From Echinometra lucunter (taxonomy: Eukaryota > Echinodermata > Echinoidea > Camarodonta > Echinometridae): 64,000 nt of DNA. Position numbers and translations under genes: made by a program. The stretch spans positions 1,397,166-1,461,165 of the forward strand of contig CM057158.1 of the NCBI GenBank assembly GCA_029962745.1, written 5' to 3'. The notes below the pieces were generated by a model that was not told where the DNA came from, made no database searches, and saw only the letters and a list, made by a program, of their open reading frames with translations. The first letter of the stretch is position 1; every line of letters begins with the position of its first letter. Of the stretch, positions 1 to 23,829 are shown piece after piece.

Positions 1-222
1 AAACAATGATAACGGGTTGTTTCAAAAGAAAGTGTTGTAATATGTTTCTCACAATTTCTTGATACATCGAAGCATAAATTCAGGAGCCAGGGTACCGGTA
101 ATACAATTCAGTGGATTCATGAACGCTTGATAATGATGATAACGATTATGATAATGGCGATTACAATAATGATGACAACGAAAACAATCATAATAATATT
201 AATAATGAATAACGATTCTGAA

Positions 223-247
223 GAATTATTATTATTATTATTATTAT

Positions 248-303
<56 letters not shown>

Positions 304-456
304 ATAGTAATAGTAGAAGAAGAAGAAGAAGAAAAAGAAGAAGAAGAAGAAGAAGAAGAAGAAGAAGAAGAAGAGAAGAAGAAGAAGAAGAAGAAGAAGA
401 AGAAGAAGAAGACGACGACGACGAAGAAGAAGAAGAAGAAGAAGAAGAAGAAGAAC
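223..456. repeat. Compound triplet microsatellite (ATT)n-(AGT)n-(AGA)n
   Basis: Uninterrupted triplet runs switch from ATT to AGT to AGA with a short GAC block. The same compound repeat is at 19506-19690, shorter and without the ATT block. The long open frame across it is an artefact of a stop-free triplet repeat, not a gene. Confidence 0.95.
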
Positions 457-634
457 TAATAAAATGGAACTAAAAGGCCATAACTGAATTGAGAATGACT
501 GTAGAAATATGTTTTCAGATGTATTTTTCTAAACAAGTCAATGAAGTAACAATGTTTTTAAATGATCATAACAATCAAGATTTCTTAATCCTGGTTTATA
601 TCAAGTTGAAAATGTAACGACGCTATATACTCAC

Positions 635-802
635 AGCTAAACCGTTAATGATTGTTTCATCCTCTTCGATGTCACCTTCGATAGCGATGAGGAGGTTGGT
701 ATATCCACCCTCATCCAATCTGATGTTATTGGTAGGACGTGCTAAGATGGCAGGAGCTAAGACCACCACCAATGCGGTCATTAACAACCATTTTCTCCTC
801 AT
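635..802 (-). CDS. CLCA-family gene, exon 1 (signal peptide), isolated copy
   Basis: This exon encodes 56 residues starting MRRKWLLMTALVVV, a hydrophobic signal peptide ending near APAILA. The start of the mature CLCA N-terminal domain follows (NNIRLDEGGYTNLLIAI, then EEDETIINGL). The ATG is at 802-800 and a GTGAGT donor lies just below 635; the exon ends in phase 0. It differs from the exon at 19882-20049 by a few residues (ARPT for ASPT, IEGD for IQDD). Exons 2-12 are not visible below it and would lie left of the window. It is either the first exon of a third CLCA gene or the allele of gene Y exon 1. Confidence 0.8.
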
Positions 803-1512
803 ATTTGTCTCAGGCTTCCTCAAAGAAACTGCCTTTATCAATCTATGTCTTACGTTGTAGAATGAGATGCATTCATGTTATATTCTTGAACTTGGTCTCA
901 AAGATATAGTATTATAGAATGTTTCCTCTTGTATTTTTTACTTCCTCAATCTTCCGCAAGCCTTTGGAAGGCGAGATGTATTCAAAATAAACACAAACAC
1001 AAAGGAAAATGAACTTATGTAAACTTTTCTCCGTCAGCGTGACGTCAGCTTCCATGCGTGAGATACCAAATGTAGCCTCTTTTTCTTTTTCTTTTGTATT
1101 ATTAACATCGTTATTTGGTATCTCCCGTGCCGACCTCAAATTATCTGACCCGAGGCAAAAATGATCATGAATGCAAACCCTAACAACCACCCCCCTAAAG
1201 TTATTGATGCTACTACAAAGAACTAGACACGCGCATTTGTTACCCGTGATTTCCTGCTGATCATGCTGATAAATTATAAACTACTTACAACAAAATTGAT
1301 CCCGCTAATGAGCTTTCCCGTCACGGTCCCTTTTGGAAAGGGGGCGGGGGGGGGGGGGGGGGGGGGGGGGGGGGAGGGGGTGCACAGCATAGCTTACATA
1401 ATCAATAACGTTTAAAGTTCCTCAGTTCTTTAATTATCTATCCCCTTAGAATTGATTAAGGTTCACAATGGAGGTAAGAGATGGGGTTAAAACCAGGAAT
1501 TTACTTACACTG
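803..1512. other. Upstream flank of CLCA exon 1
   Basis: This is the putative 5' region of the minus-strand exon at 635-802. It is conserved with 20050-20740, apart from a long poly-G tract at 1336-1379 that replaces a mixed G/A tract at 20596-20617. I recognise no core promoter motif and no coding exon. Confidence 0.5.
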
Positions 1513-1899
1513 CAAAAAAGTTGCTTGAAATCCGTTGCAGAAAATGTTTTTATTATTTGTTGTTTGAAGTGTTGATTAAAATTCACGCAATATGTGTAGA
1601 AAATAAGGTGTTGGGGGAAAGTTAAGAATCTGCAACGCTGCGCAACACTTCAAAATCAACTTCGTGAAAATGTTGGGCGAATTATTTCTGTTGCTAAAAA
1701 CATGTTGAGTAGAAATATCAACTTCGACAACTGCTGAATGGAAATAAAGCAACCGTTATCAAATGATACTCACATGCGAGTTTTTCTACAACTGGTTGTT
1801 CGTATTTCATACCAGAAACATTCACTTTGGCAACCGTTGCTGGAAAGTCACGCAATCAGTTGCCTGAACACACACACATGCAACTTGTTTTCGGCAAAA

Positions 1900-4350
1900 A
1901 TGGCGTCCTCGATGCACGAGTTATTGCTGGAGTGGGGGCTTGAACGCCTGGAACAAACGTTTGTAGGTGAGTGTTGGGTATAATTGTTCAATACGAGTCA
2001 TAGAATACATTCTGGGAATACAGTTATGTCAATTAATGGACAGATGAAGTAATACAATAGAAGTGCAAACATGAAAAAAGTGTGTTTTCAATCATTCACA
2101 TGCATCGAATTAGCAGTGACAGTTCATCATTGCATTGCAATTTGCATGGGCTTTTACTAAACACTGAGAGGCACTTGCATTTTTAATGGGTAAAGATGTG
2201 ATCTGATGATTCTGGTCATTTCTTTGAATTGACACTTATTATCTCAAAGTTGATTGAAAAGAGGGCGGGGGGGGAGGGAGAAGTATTTTCTGTTTTTATG
2301 CCATCTGTAAGAGGAGGACATATGGATGTGGGGGGGGGGGGCAGGGTGGTTGTGTTTGTGTGTATCTGTGGTCAAAATTAGTAACCCTAAACATAATTGG
2401 TCACAGTTTCCACATACTTTATTGGATTTTCATTGGATTTGGACACAATGGTCTTTGGGTAGTTTGGGTAGAGGACCATATGTGACCCCCAAAAGTGGGG
2501 TCAAAGGTCACCTCGGGGCCATTACAGGTCAATGATCTTGGATGGTCAAAATTTTAAGATTGTCGCAAAATCCACATACTTTGTTATATTTTCATGAAAC
2601 TTGCACACAATAGTCCTAGGGTAAGGGTTCATGTGTGACCCCAACTAAAGTGGGGTCAAAGGTCATCTAGGGGTCGTTAGAGGTCCAGGTGGTCAAAATT
2701 ATAAGATTGGTTGCAAAATCCACATTGTTGGATCTTTATGAAACTTGGACACAATTGGCCTTGGGTAGTGTAACATATGTGACCCCAAAAGAGGTGGGGT
2801 CATAGGTCATCTGGGGATCGATAGATGTCAATTGATTCAAAAACCGCGATGCATATGGCACAATTTTTTTTTACTTTGGCAACATTTCTTGTACCATTCT
2901 GGCAATTGCCACAGTGAGGCAGAGTGGCAGATTTTGTGTCAAGCCACACAGTTAATGATTGTTACTCTGACCCCAATTAAAAATATCAAGTGTGGCCAGG
3001 GTGACAGTTGTTAGCTACTTCAGCACGCCAATCGGGGCAATTCTAAAATTTTCCACTTTGACCCACTCTGGCAATTGCCAGAATGGTCCCAAGTATGTTT
3101 TTTTGTTTTGTTTTTTTTTTTTTGTTTTTTTGTTTTTTTTAGTGTCTACTCTGGTAATTGCCAGAATGGCCACAGGTGGCAATTGCCAGAATGGGCTAGG
3201 GTGGCATAAATCCCCTGTGTTGTCTGTATTTATATTTTGAAACATTATTTTTTGCAGATGAAAAAAGCAATCTAGCTTTCATGTTCATGCCGCTTATATT
3301 TGAGGCCCGAAGTGGTGGCAAAAGCAAGGGGAAATCTGCTACAAGTGACTCTATCCATTCATTCATCGATGCCCAGTTGGTAAGTTGGGATTGAAATGTG
3401 AATGAAAATACCTGCAAAAAATGACTTTTTTCTTCACATTTTGAATAAAAATTTGTAAAACTGTTTGTAATATTTTTTTTGTGTTACAAATGTTTTGTCA
3501 TGGATGGACAACTTTATCCATTGAATGATGTGTTCTACCAGAACCTGATGTGCCAAAAATGTTCTTCAAGATGGCTCCATTTTTATAGATCTCTGATCTC
3601 CACCTTTTTTTATTATCTTAAAAAAATAAAAAAAATAGGTGCATGATGCTGGTTTGTTTCCTATGTCATGTCTGAAGTAGAGTACATGGATGATTTTCTT
3701 AAGAAAATGTGACATGAATGGTGCTGATCACAACTTCAGTATGTATGTCTCAATTGTTAAAGATGGAGATGCCTAAAAATGATATGATATGTATTTCTTT
3801 TCTTTTTTATCAACCCTTTTTCCTCAAAGGTTTTGTTTGTTTCCAGTTATGATCAGTCACCTTTGTTCACTGAAACTAACATTTTATTGTATTTGTATTC
3901 TTATGTTTTCAGGATGTTACCAATGTGACAGAGTACTTAACAAGGATTGCTGCTGTTAAAAGACCACAACCTTTCATCATCATCTTGTATTCAGAAAGTG
4001 TGCTGCAGCCATCCCAGTGTTTTGTCGTCCTAGAAAGGCATGCCTTGCCACAACCATCACTGTTAAAGGCTGTTGATTTGTGCTATAAAGTGCATTTTGT
4101 TATGGACTTGAATTATCAAATGAACATGCCGAGCAGTGTGGAAGTTCATAGAAACTATCTACCAACAGCCAGATGTCAGTCCTCAAAAAGAAAACAGCCA
4201 GGTTCGCCAATTCAGAGCATACATGTTCAATCAAAAAGAGGAGAAGAAGTAAATTCACCGAAACACTCAGTCCCTCTGGCGATAACTCTTGTACATTGTA
4301 ATACTTACGGGTACAACTTGCTTGGAACAGCTTGTACATACCTGTTCTGA
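1900..4350 (+). CDS. Three-exon gene of unknown function, SAM-like N-terminus
   Basis: Three exons join in frame: 1900-1966 (ATG to GTGAGT), 3258-3379 (after TTTTTTGCAG, to GTAAGT) and 3913-4350 (after GTTTTCAG, to TGA), giving about 208 residues. The start MHELLLEWGLERLEQTF resembles the first helices of a SAM domain. The last exon carries a region (QPSQCFVVLE, LLKAVDLCYKVHFVMDLNY) of the kind I associate with uncharacterised multicopy invertebrate and fish proteins. The middle exon is basic and Ser/Gly/Lys-rich. It lies wholly inside the 5.6-kb insertion, so it may be cargo or a gene of the element. The exon model rests on splice consensus and phase only. The last coding stretch (after about residue 138) might be read-through of an unrecognised donor. 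Confidence 0.5.
2395..2835. repeat. Three imperfect repeats of about 150 bp with GGGGTCAAAGGTCA
   Basis: Each unit has TGACCCC, a short spacer and GGGGTCA forming a dyad. An AGGTCA word follows, then a tract like GGTCAAAATT-AAGATT and an AAATCCACAT-type tract. The GGGGTCAAAGGTCA cores are at 2497-2510 and 2652-2665, with a variant (CATAGG) at 2796-2809. The core is a DR1 arrangement of nuclear-receptor half-sites. Confidence 0.7.
2895..3195. repeat. Dispersed palindromic words CTGGCAATTGCCAG
   Basis: The self-complementary word CTGGCAATTGCCAGAATGG, or its halves, recurs around 2897, 3066, 3150 and 3178, partly separated by a T-rich tract at 3097-3140. Confidence 0.6.
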
Positions 4351-4429
4351 GGTGGCACCCTTTGTTAGAGTGTTAGTTGTTATTTCCTTGAGATAAGGAA
4401 ATCCTTTGCGTTCTTCATAATGTTTTAGA

Positions 4430-4684
4430 TATTTCACCTTACGAAAGACTGCAGCCTCTCATCATCATCTTAGGCCTGCATTCACAAAGTGTGCTGCAGC
4501 CATCCCAGTGTTTTGTTGTCCTAGAATTTAAAAGGCATGCCTTGCCACAGCCATCACTGTTAAAGGCTGTTGATTTGTGCTATAAAGTGCATTTTGTTAT
4601 GGACTTGAATTATCAAATGAACATGCCGAGCAGTGTGGAAGTTCATAGAAGGGAAGGGAAGAGGGAAGGAATTTGGTTAAAATG
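4430..4684 (+). pseudogene. Partial duplicate of the last exon of the unknown gene
   Basis: From the SVLQPSQCFVVLE segment to MNMPSSVEVHR this repeats about 3990-4153 nearly exactly. It has a two-residue insertion (FK) after VVLE. It then diverges into REGKREGIWLK and a stop. Its left end (CTCATCATCATCTT) also matches the parent exon, but no acceptor is evident. It is a local exon duplication, perhaps an alternative 3' end. Confidence 0.55.
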
Positions 4685-4690
4685 ATGTCA

Positions 4691-6480
4691 TTTCAGATTG
4701 GAAAGGCCAATTATTTTTTGTTTCTTTTTGCATTTTGATGTGTATGCCAGATGCCCATAGATAAGAGAAAAAATTCTGTATTTTAAAATGTGTTTCTAAA
4801 ATATGAAAGATATTTAAAAGATAACTTAGAATTCCATCCCTCGCATTTTTGAGATGGAAAATCTAACTGTATTTTGTTGTAACTTTCCAAAGTATCAATT
4901 ATTATTTACCTCAACATCTGTAGAAACTTTAGAAAAAATTGGTAAAGTTAATATGGTGTGGTAGAGTCAAAAAATTTTGCGAGGGACAGAATTTTAGTGC
5001 GAGGGACGGAATTTCTGCGATTAACGGTGGCTTATACGGGGGCAAAACAGGGGTTATGCTTCAAATTCAAGCTCATTTGATGTAGTATGATCTGAGCATG
5101 TTTACACATTTTTCATCAAAATTGGCCAAAAACTGATTTTCATTGATTTTTATAGCTATTAAGCCTTCCAAATTCTGCAACCTTGACAAAAATAACCTTT
5201 ATTAAGCATTTCCAGGTGGGGAAAATGTATGTTTTTTGCTAATATTTATTCAGTATGATATACTACTTGATTTACCTAGTGGTCTAAGAGGTATTTTTCA
5301 TATTCACCACACTACATGTAATGACAGGGGGGGGGGGGGTGAAAAATATTCCGTCCTGCGCATTTGACGATTTAACAAGATTGTCGATTGCGTCAAGTTA
5401 TCATGGATTTTTTGGGACACTGATATTATTTAAATTTCCCATATTTAAGCTAAAAATTTGACAAACTTGTTCTAAAGTTCCGTCCCTCGCAGAAACAATA
5501 ATTTTGGCCCAACTGAATACTTAAGTTGTTTACCGCAGCCTATTTTATAGCCTTTGATGATAATTGCTTTCATCAAACTTTGTGATAACGTTGTGAAAAG
5601 GAGCAACAAGGAAAGTGTGTTTTTCATATTTGGATAAATTTATAAGTTAATTTCTTCACTTACAAACAAAAGTGGTGTATGGTCATACTACTGCATACTG
5701 GTCACTCATACTTAGAGGGTACAACTTTAATTATTCTGATAAACCCTTACATTTGTCACATCACATTTTTGTGGGACAGCAGATTGGTTATACCTGTTTT
5801 GGCTTTTTGTAGCCTATTTACTAGTTCTAACATTGATTTGTTGATCATTTGTTTTCATCAAATTTAAGTGATCTCCTTGTGATAATGCAACATTTCATAG
5901 GCATTCGGGGCTGCAAGAGGAAAAGAACGAAAAATCATAATTTGAATTGTTCACATTTTTACGAGAAATGTTAATGATTTTTAATGACAAAAGAAATAGT
6001 CTAAAGATCAGTACGTCTGGTCTAGTGCCTTATTTTGGCATCCAATTGTATGTTTCTCAATCATAGAGTTCATCATACTATATCAGCCACAAGATTAATG
6101 ACGATCATGACAATTGCATGACAAAATTAGGCAAGGGACTTCTCTTGTCATTAAAAAAAGTCAATATTACTTGTAAAAAATGTGAAACACTCAAATTATG
6201 AGTTCTTTTTTCTTTCTTTATGCAGCTCTAATATTGCTAACATGCAGTAAGTTTGGTATATAAGAAAACTTGGTTTAATAAAATTAAGTTTCAGCTTTCA
6301 ATGATGCTAATGTTCTGAATGAAGTATGTAGTGTGTTTTCAAAACTTTGTTTATTAAAATCTGAAACAGAAGAACAATAGTGTACTATAAATTGCTGTAT
6401 GGAAAATTGGAAATGCTCAAAATTCTGATGACAGGTGCTGTCAAAAGTGAAAGAAATACTTACGAAGACACTCAACATCT
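4691..6480. other. AT-rich sequence with no recognised gene
   Basis: The sequence is AT-rich and stop-dense in all frames, with one poly-G run near 5328-5339. A phrase like GAGGGACGGAATTT recurs at about 4980 and 5010, with a related CCGTCCCTCGCA at about 5480. No coding signal or RNA gene is recognised. Confidence 0.4.
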
Positions 6481-7131
6481 GATAAATATGTTACAAGTGG
6501 GCAAAGGTTGATAAAAAAACACTCAATTGTTACCAAAATAAAATCCATCATTTAGCCATATTATGCAACAATTTGATCTACTGGGGATCTACTACCTAAC
6601 AAATGAGTAAATAAAAGCTCAATATATATCCAAATAAAACCCAACAAATAGTAAGAAAATGCTCAACAATGCTCAATAAACTAGGCGCAGAAAGCAACAG
6701 TTGCTTAGTAAATACACAACAAATGAGAAAGACAATACTCAACAAATAATGAAAATGACATATTTCAGCAATATTTGGTATTTTAAAAACCCAACACATG
6801 AGTAATAGAATGCTCAACACATAATGAAACCTCGTATTTAAGCAATTGCTGGGTTTTAAATGCCCAACAAATGGTTATTGAAATGCTTAACACTTGAGAA
6901 AAGATACGCTCAATTAAGCAATAGTTGATATAAAAATTACACAATAGATGGTTAAATCAAGACGTTCAACTGTTGAGTAATTGTAATTGCTCAACATCTG
7001 AGTGACAGCAATTACTCAATTGTTGGTGGAAACGTGTTACCCAACACTGTTGGTGATTTATTACTCAACAGTTGAGTTGCAGCCTCCTTGAACAACGTTG
7101 TGTAAAATGTTGAGCAAAATTTTACTCAACA
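6480..7131. repeat. Degenerate array of CTCAACA/TGTTGAG words
   Basis: Phrases such as GCTCAACA, CCCAACAAATG and ACTCAACAGTTGAG recur every 30-60 bases over about 650 bp at the right end of the 5.6-kb insertion. Similar TGTTG-rich phrases are at its left end (about 1555-1735). This may be a subterminal repeat array of the element. Confidence 0.5.
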
Positions 7132-7158
7132 TAGGCTTGTTAGTATGAGGTCATAAGA

Positions 7159-7658
7159 NNNNNNNNNNNNNNNNNNNNNNNNNNNNNNNNNNNNNNNNNN
7201 NNNNNNNNNNNNNNNNNNNNNNNNNNNNNNNNNNNNNNNNNNNNNNNNNNNNNNNNNNNNNNNNNNNNNNNNNNNNNNNNNNNNNNNNNNNNNNNNNNNN
7301 NNNNNNNNNNNNNNNNNNNNNNNNNNNNNNNNNNNNNNNNNNNNNNNNNNNNNNNNNNNNNNNNNNNNNNNNNNNNNNNNNNNNNNNNNNNNNNNNNNNN
7401 NNNNNNNNNNNNNNNNNNNNNNNNNNNNNNNNNNNNNNNNNNNNNNNNNNNNNNNNNNNNNNNNNNNNNNNNNNNNNNNNNNNNNNNNNNNNNNNNNNNN
7501 NNNNNNNNNNNNNNNNNNNNNNNNNNNNNNNNNNNNNNNNNNNNNNNNNNNNNNNNNNNNNNNNNNNNNNNNNNNNNNNNNNNNNNNNNNNNNNNNNNNN
7601 NNNNNNNNNNNNNNNNNNNNNNNNNNNNNNNNNNNNNNNNNNNNNNNNNNNNNNNNNN
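7159..7658. other. Assembly gap, 500 N
   Basis: Exactly 500 N, typical of a placeholder of unknown size. Sequence on the left ends in CLCA exon-1 upstream DNA. Sequence on the right begins just below CLCA exon 8. Adjacency of the two contigs is therefore unproven. Confidence 0.98.
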
Positions 7659-7687
7659 ATCCGTTTCAAGAGAATGTCACTGCTTAC

Positions 7688-20049
<12,362 letters not shown>

Positions 20050-21639
20050 ATTTGTCTCAGGCTTCCTCAAAGAAACTGCCTTTATCAATCTATGTCTTAC
20101 GTCGTAGAATGAGATGCATTCATGTTATATTCTTGAACTTGGTCTCAAAGATATAGTATTATAGAATGTTTCCTCTTGTATTTTTTACTTCCTCAATCTT
20201 CCGCAAGCCTTTGGAAGGCGAGATGTATTCAAAAAACCACAAACACAAAGGGAAATGAACTTATGTAAACTTTTCTCCGTCAGTGTGACGTCAGCTTCCA
20301 TGCGTGAGATACCAAATGTAGCCTCTTTTTCTTTTTCATTTGTATTATTAACATTGTTATTTGGTATCTCCCGTGCCGACCTCAAATTATCTGACCCGAG
20401 GCAAAAATGATCACGAATGCAATTAAACCCTAACAACCACCCCCCTAAAGTTATTGATGCTACTACAAAGAACTAGACACGCGCATTTGTTACCCGTGAT
20501 TTCCTGCTGATCCTGCTGATTTTGTTATAAACTACTTACAACAAAATTGATCCCGCTAAAAACTGAGCTTTCCCGTCACGGTCCCTTTTTGAAAGGGGAG
20601 GGGAGGGGAGAGGGGGTGCACAGCATAGCTTACATAATCAATAAAGTTTAAAGTTCCTCAGTTCTTTAATTATCTATCCCCTTAGAATTGATTAGGGTTC
20701 ACAACGGAGGTAAGAGATGGGTTAAAACCAGGAATTTACTTAGGCTCGTTAGTATGAGGTTACAAGACCAGTGGAACATGAAGGTTCAATTTTAGGGGCG
20801 TCTTTGGTTGGTAATGTGGTCCCATCGTGATCGAATACTAATGGATCATACAGACCAGTATTTTCTTTTCTTGTGTACTCTCTCTCTCTAAAAAAAAAAA
20901 GAGTGAACGCGTTCATTCTGTAAGGGGTGAATTTCAGAATGCATTTAGACTGAATTAAGCGTGAATTAAGAGTAAAAATTGTGATATTCACTCTTTCTTC
21001 ACTCCTTTCTTGTGTATAGGAACTTCATTGTACATACTTTTCCTTATTACACTTTCATGAAAAGATCATTTTCGAAGTAAATATATCTAAGAATATTTTG
21101 TCCTTTCTCTCCTTCCTTTCTTTGTTAAGAGACTAAACAACACTGAGTTTTCATCTGATATATGGGCTACTATAGTCTACCATCTTCTTTAACAAGATTA
21201 AAAAGAACAAGAAAGAAAAGTAAGGAAAAAGATGAGAAGAACGAAAGAAAGAAAGAAAAAGTTGCAAATGGGGCCAGTAGTGGTTGTGAGACCTCATCTC
21301 TTTAGAGAAAAAAAATGAGCTAAAGGCATACAAGTTTTAGGTTTCCATTGTGTCAGTTCTGCCTTTAAGCCCGTATAAGTTTATATTTAGATTAAGTTAG
21401 TTCCATTCTTTTTCTTATGATTTCATCGCATGCTGAGAATTTGAATAGAATATTTTCCTGGTTAATGTCTGAAATGAAGCATGTAAAACTTCATATGATT
21501 TGTCGGGATATATGGAGAAACGGGCACTGTAAAAAATATTGGGTAAAATCTTAACCAGCACGAGGGTAATTATAATGTCCACTTTTGGGCAATATTTTTG
21601 ACCAATGCGGGAAGCATATTGTCTATTTAGGGTAGTAAT

Positions 21640-22130
21640 AATAATAATAATAATAATGGTGGCTTCTTGTAAAGCGCTCAAATCCGTCAAGCAAGACGCT
21701 TATGACGCTATATACAGTACATGCAAATTATACAAATCTACACAAATGAATAGAAAATTGCAACAAAATTATACTACATGAAATTGTTAATCTAACTACA
21801 TGCATCTCCAGAACAATGAAGAATTTTAGACAAAGATAAATTAGCTTAGAATTAGATACAGCACAAGTTTTTATACAACAGATAAAATAAATGACAGTAA
21901 TGCAATTTTGAATAGAATACATTATGATTAATTAATATTGACTTTAAGTTCAACATAGGATAAGGATAAATTAAAGAAAACAGAATTACAAATTGAATGT
22001 TTTCAGTGATTGTTTGAAGGAACTAGCAGAGGAGGCTTGGCGTAGAAGAAAAGGAAGACTGTTCCAGAGAGAGGGGCCCGTGTAGGAAAAGCTGTGGTCA
22101 TCCCGAAAGTGCAGAGATCTGGGAGGAGTA
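21640..22130. repeat. Dispersed repeat with AAAGCGCTCAAATCCGTC
   Basis: It begins with an (ATA)n tract and GGTGGCTTCTTGTAAAGCGC and includes GACGCTTATGACGCT. It ends with GGAGGCTTGGCGTAGAAG, TTCCAGAGAGAGGGGCCCG and GTGGTCATCCCGAAAGTG. This is a repeat style I know from marine invertebrate genomes; the class is uncertain. Contig 3 begins inside its copy. Confidence 0.5.
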
Positions 22131-23331
22131 ATTACTTTAGAATGGGCAAATTTCCATCAAATTGGATAAAAGAAATGCTCAAAGAAATGCACAAAGTAGG
22201 TTGGACACGTATAATTACCCTCATGGCACATTTTTACCCAATATTTCTCACGAAGATGGTCTGGGTTATCGTTTTGTGTGTGTGTGTGTGTGTGTGTGCT
22301 TGTGTTTGTTCTTTATTAACCCGTGTGTGAGATGGTAAGTAACCTGGGCCCAGGAGAAAAATGGATATGGGAAGTTTGGTGTTTGTCTCTCTATACGGGC
22401 AACACAATATTTTGGGCTTGAAGGAATCATGTCGATATGTCGTCCGAGCATGGGGGGGGGGGGGTCGGTTGATATAAATCTGTAATTAAGTTGGTTTCTG
22501 TGATTTGGTTTGCCTGTCGCATTCCTAGCACCTTTTCAACACAATAGGGGTTAAAATTATCGTAATTTCAACCTTCCTGTATCATATTATTTGTTCTTCT
22601 TTGTAATTCTACAGGTATGTATTTTAATTTGCCGAGTAAAATAATAATAATAAAAAAATAAATTCCCCAACTAATTTCAGTCTCATTCTGTCGTTGCCCG
22701 TAACCCAAGCTACACGGGCCTACACCACTAGTCTGGGTAGGGAAGTATGTCTTAATCAGTTGCAATGAAATGCAAATAAACTCAATTCAATGAACCTGAC
22801 TTTTATGAGAGCTGAATAGCCTAAATGAACAACGAAACACCATTCAAGGTTGTTAAGATCTCATTTCATTTTCAGTATTTGAATGTCTGATACATGCACG
22901 CTTGATTGCATTTTCCCACAGTCAATTATATCCAAATAATAATAGTTTGGGATACAAAAAAAAAAAGACCATGAATATGAAGAAAAAAAATCTACCACAC
23001 ATAATATCCCAGTCGCACCAATGAGATCGATACCAGATCGATAACAGACGAACAAAACATTACATTATCCATAAATTCCTAGTATCGGTCGGTTTGAAAT
23101 CGGTGTTTTGGCAGTGTGACTCGGCCATTAGAGTCATCAAACATTTCATTACCTTCTCGTAATGTTCATTTTAAACATTTGTGTGCTTTCTCACAATTTA
23201 CAAAATGTTCCTTTCCTGTTTTGTGTGCCAACCTGCAATATCTGTTCTTTCTTTAGATATTAGAATAAACAGTCGCTCCCTTCTGAGCATGATAATACGA
23301 TTTGAGATGCACAGTGTGTCCCAACAAAACT

Positions 23332-23829
23332 GTAATCCTATCGAGTGTTTATCCTCAACGTGGCTATCATATTATTTAAGAACTTCATGTATTCAGAATA
23401 CATCTGATCATAATGAATTTTAGCGTTGTACACACTAAAAAAAATAACAGGTTCAGTTTCGCACCCTAAATGCAACACTGGTAGCACCCTTTTGAGTGCA
23501 ATCTTGCACCTTACATGAAAAAGGTGCAAAGATGCACCCTTTTGTACTTGTTTGCACCCGGAAATGTCCGTCTGCACCCTGTAATCCTATTGAGTTTTTA
23601 TCATCAAAGTGGCTATCATATTATTTAAGAAATTCATGTATTCAGAATACATCTGATCATAATGGATTTTAGCGTTGTACACACTAAGAAAAATAACAGA
23701 TTCCGTTTTGCACCCTAAATGCAACACTAGTAGCACCTTTTTGGGTGCAATCTTGCACCCTACATGGAAAAGGTGCAAAGATGCACCCTTTTGTACTTGT
23801 TTGCACCTGGAAATGTCCGTCTGCACCCT
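23332..23829. repeat. 249-bp tandem duplication
   Basis: GTAATCCTATCGAGTG at 23332 recurs as GTAATCCTATTGAGTT at 23581, and the following bases match to about 23829. Contig 3 has a single copy, so the duplication is specific to this copy. Confidence 0.85.

Larger units (their letters stand above)
1..1512. repeat. Copy of 19283-20740 (CLCA exon 1 and its flanks)
   Basis: This segment matches 19283-20740 base for base except for scattered substitutions, triplet-repeat length and a poly-G length difference at 1336-1379. It carries the CLCA signal-peptide exon at 635-802. Homology stops at 1512, where a 5.6-kb insertion begins, and resumes at about 7131 for the last 28 bases before the gap. It is either a tandem paralogous unit or the other haplotype of the same locus. 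Confidence 0.85.
1967..3257. other. Intron 1 of the unknown gene, with local repeats
   Basis: This holds a G-rich run at 2330-2341, three copies of a roughly 150-bp repeat (2395-2835) and palindromic CTGGCAATTGCCAG words (about 2895-3195). I see no extra exon. Confidence 0.5.
1513..7131. mobile_element. 5.6-kb insertion absent from the matching contig-2 segment
   Basis: At 20740 the contig-2 copy runs straight from TTTACTTA into GGCTCGTTAGTATGAGG. Here those two halves are 5.6 kb apart. The insert begins CACTGCAAAAAAGTTGC and ends TTACTCAACATA, and both ends are rich in degenerate TGTTGAG/CTCAACA words. No clean terminal inverted repeat or long target duplication is visible, so the class is unknown. 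It carries a small spliced gene (1900-4350) and several local repeats. Confidence 0.6.

Noticed and set aside
127..459. 110-residue open frame of Val, Glu and Lys runs
   Set aside because: It is the translation of stop-free triplet repeats; the same happens at 19409-19636.
7151..7669. 172-residue frame across the first gap
   Set aside because: It consists of translated N bases; the two frames over the second gap are the same artefact.
20086..20088. Upstream start of CLCA exon 1 giving a 13-residue longer N-terminus
   Set aside because: The codon is TTG, and the downstream ATG gives a normal signal peptide.
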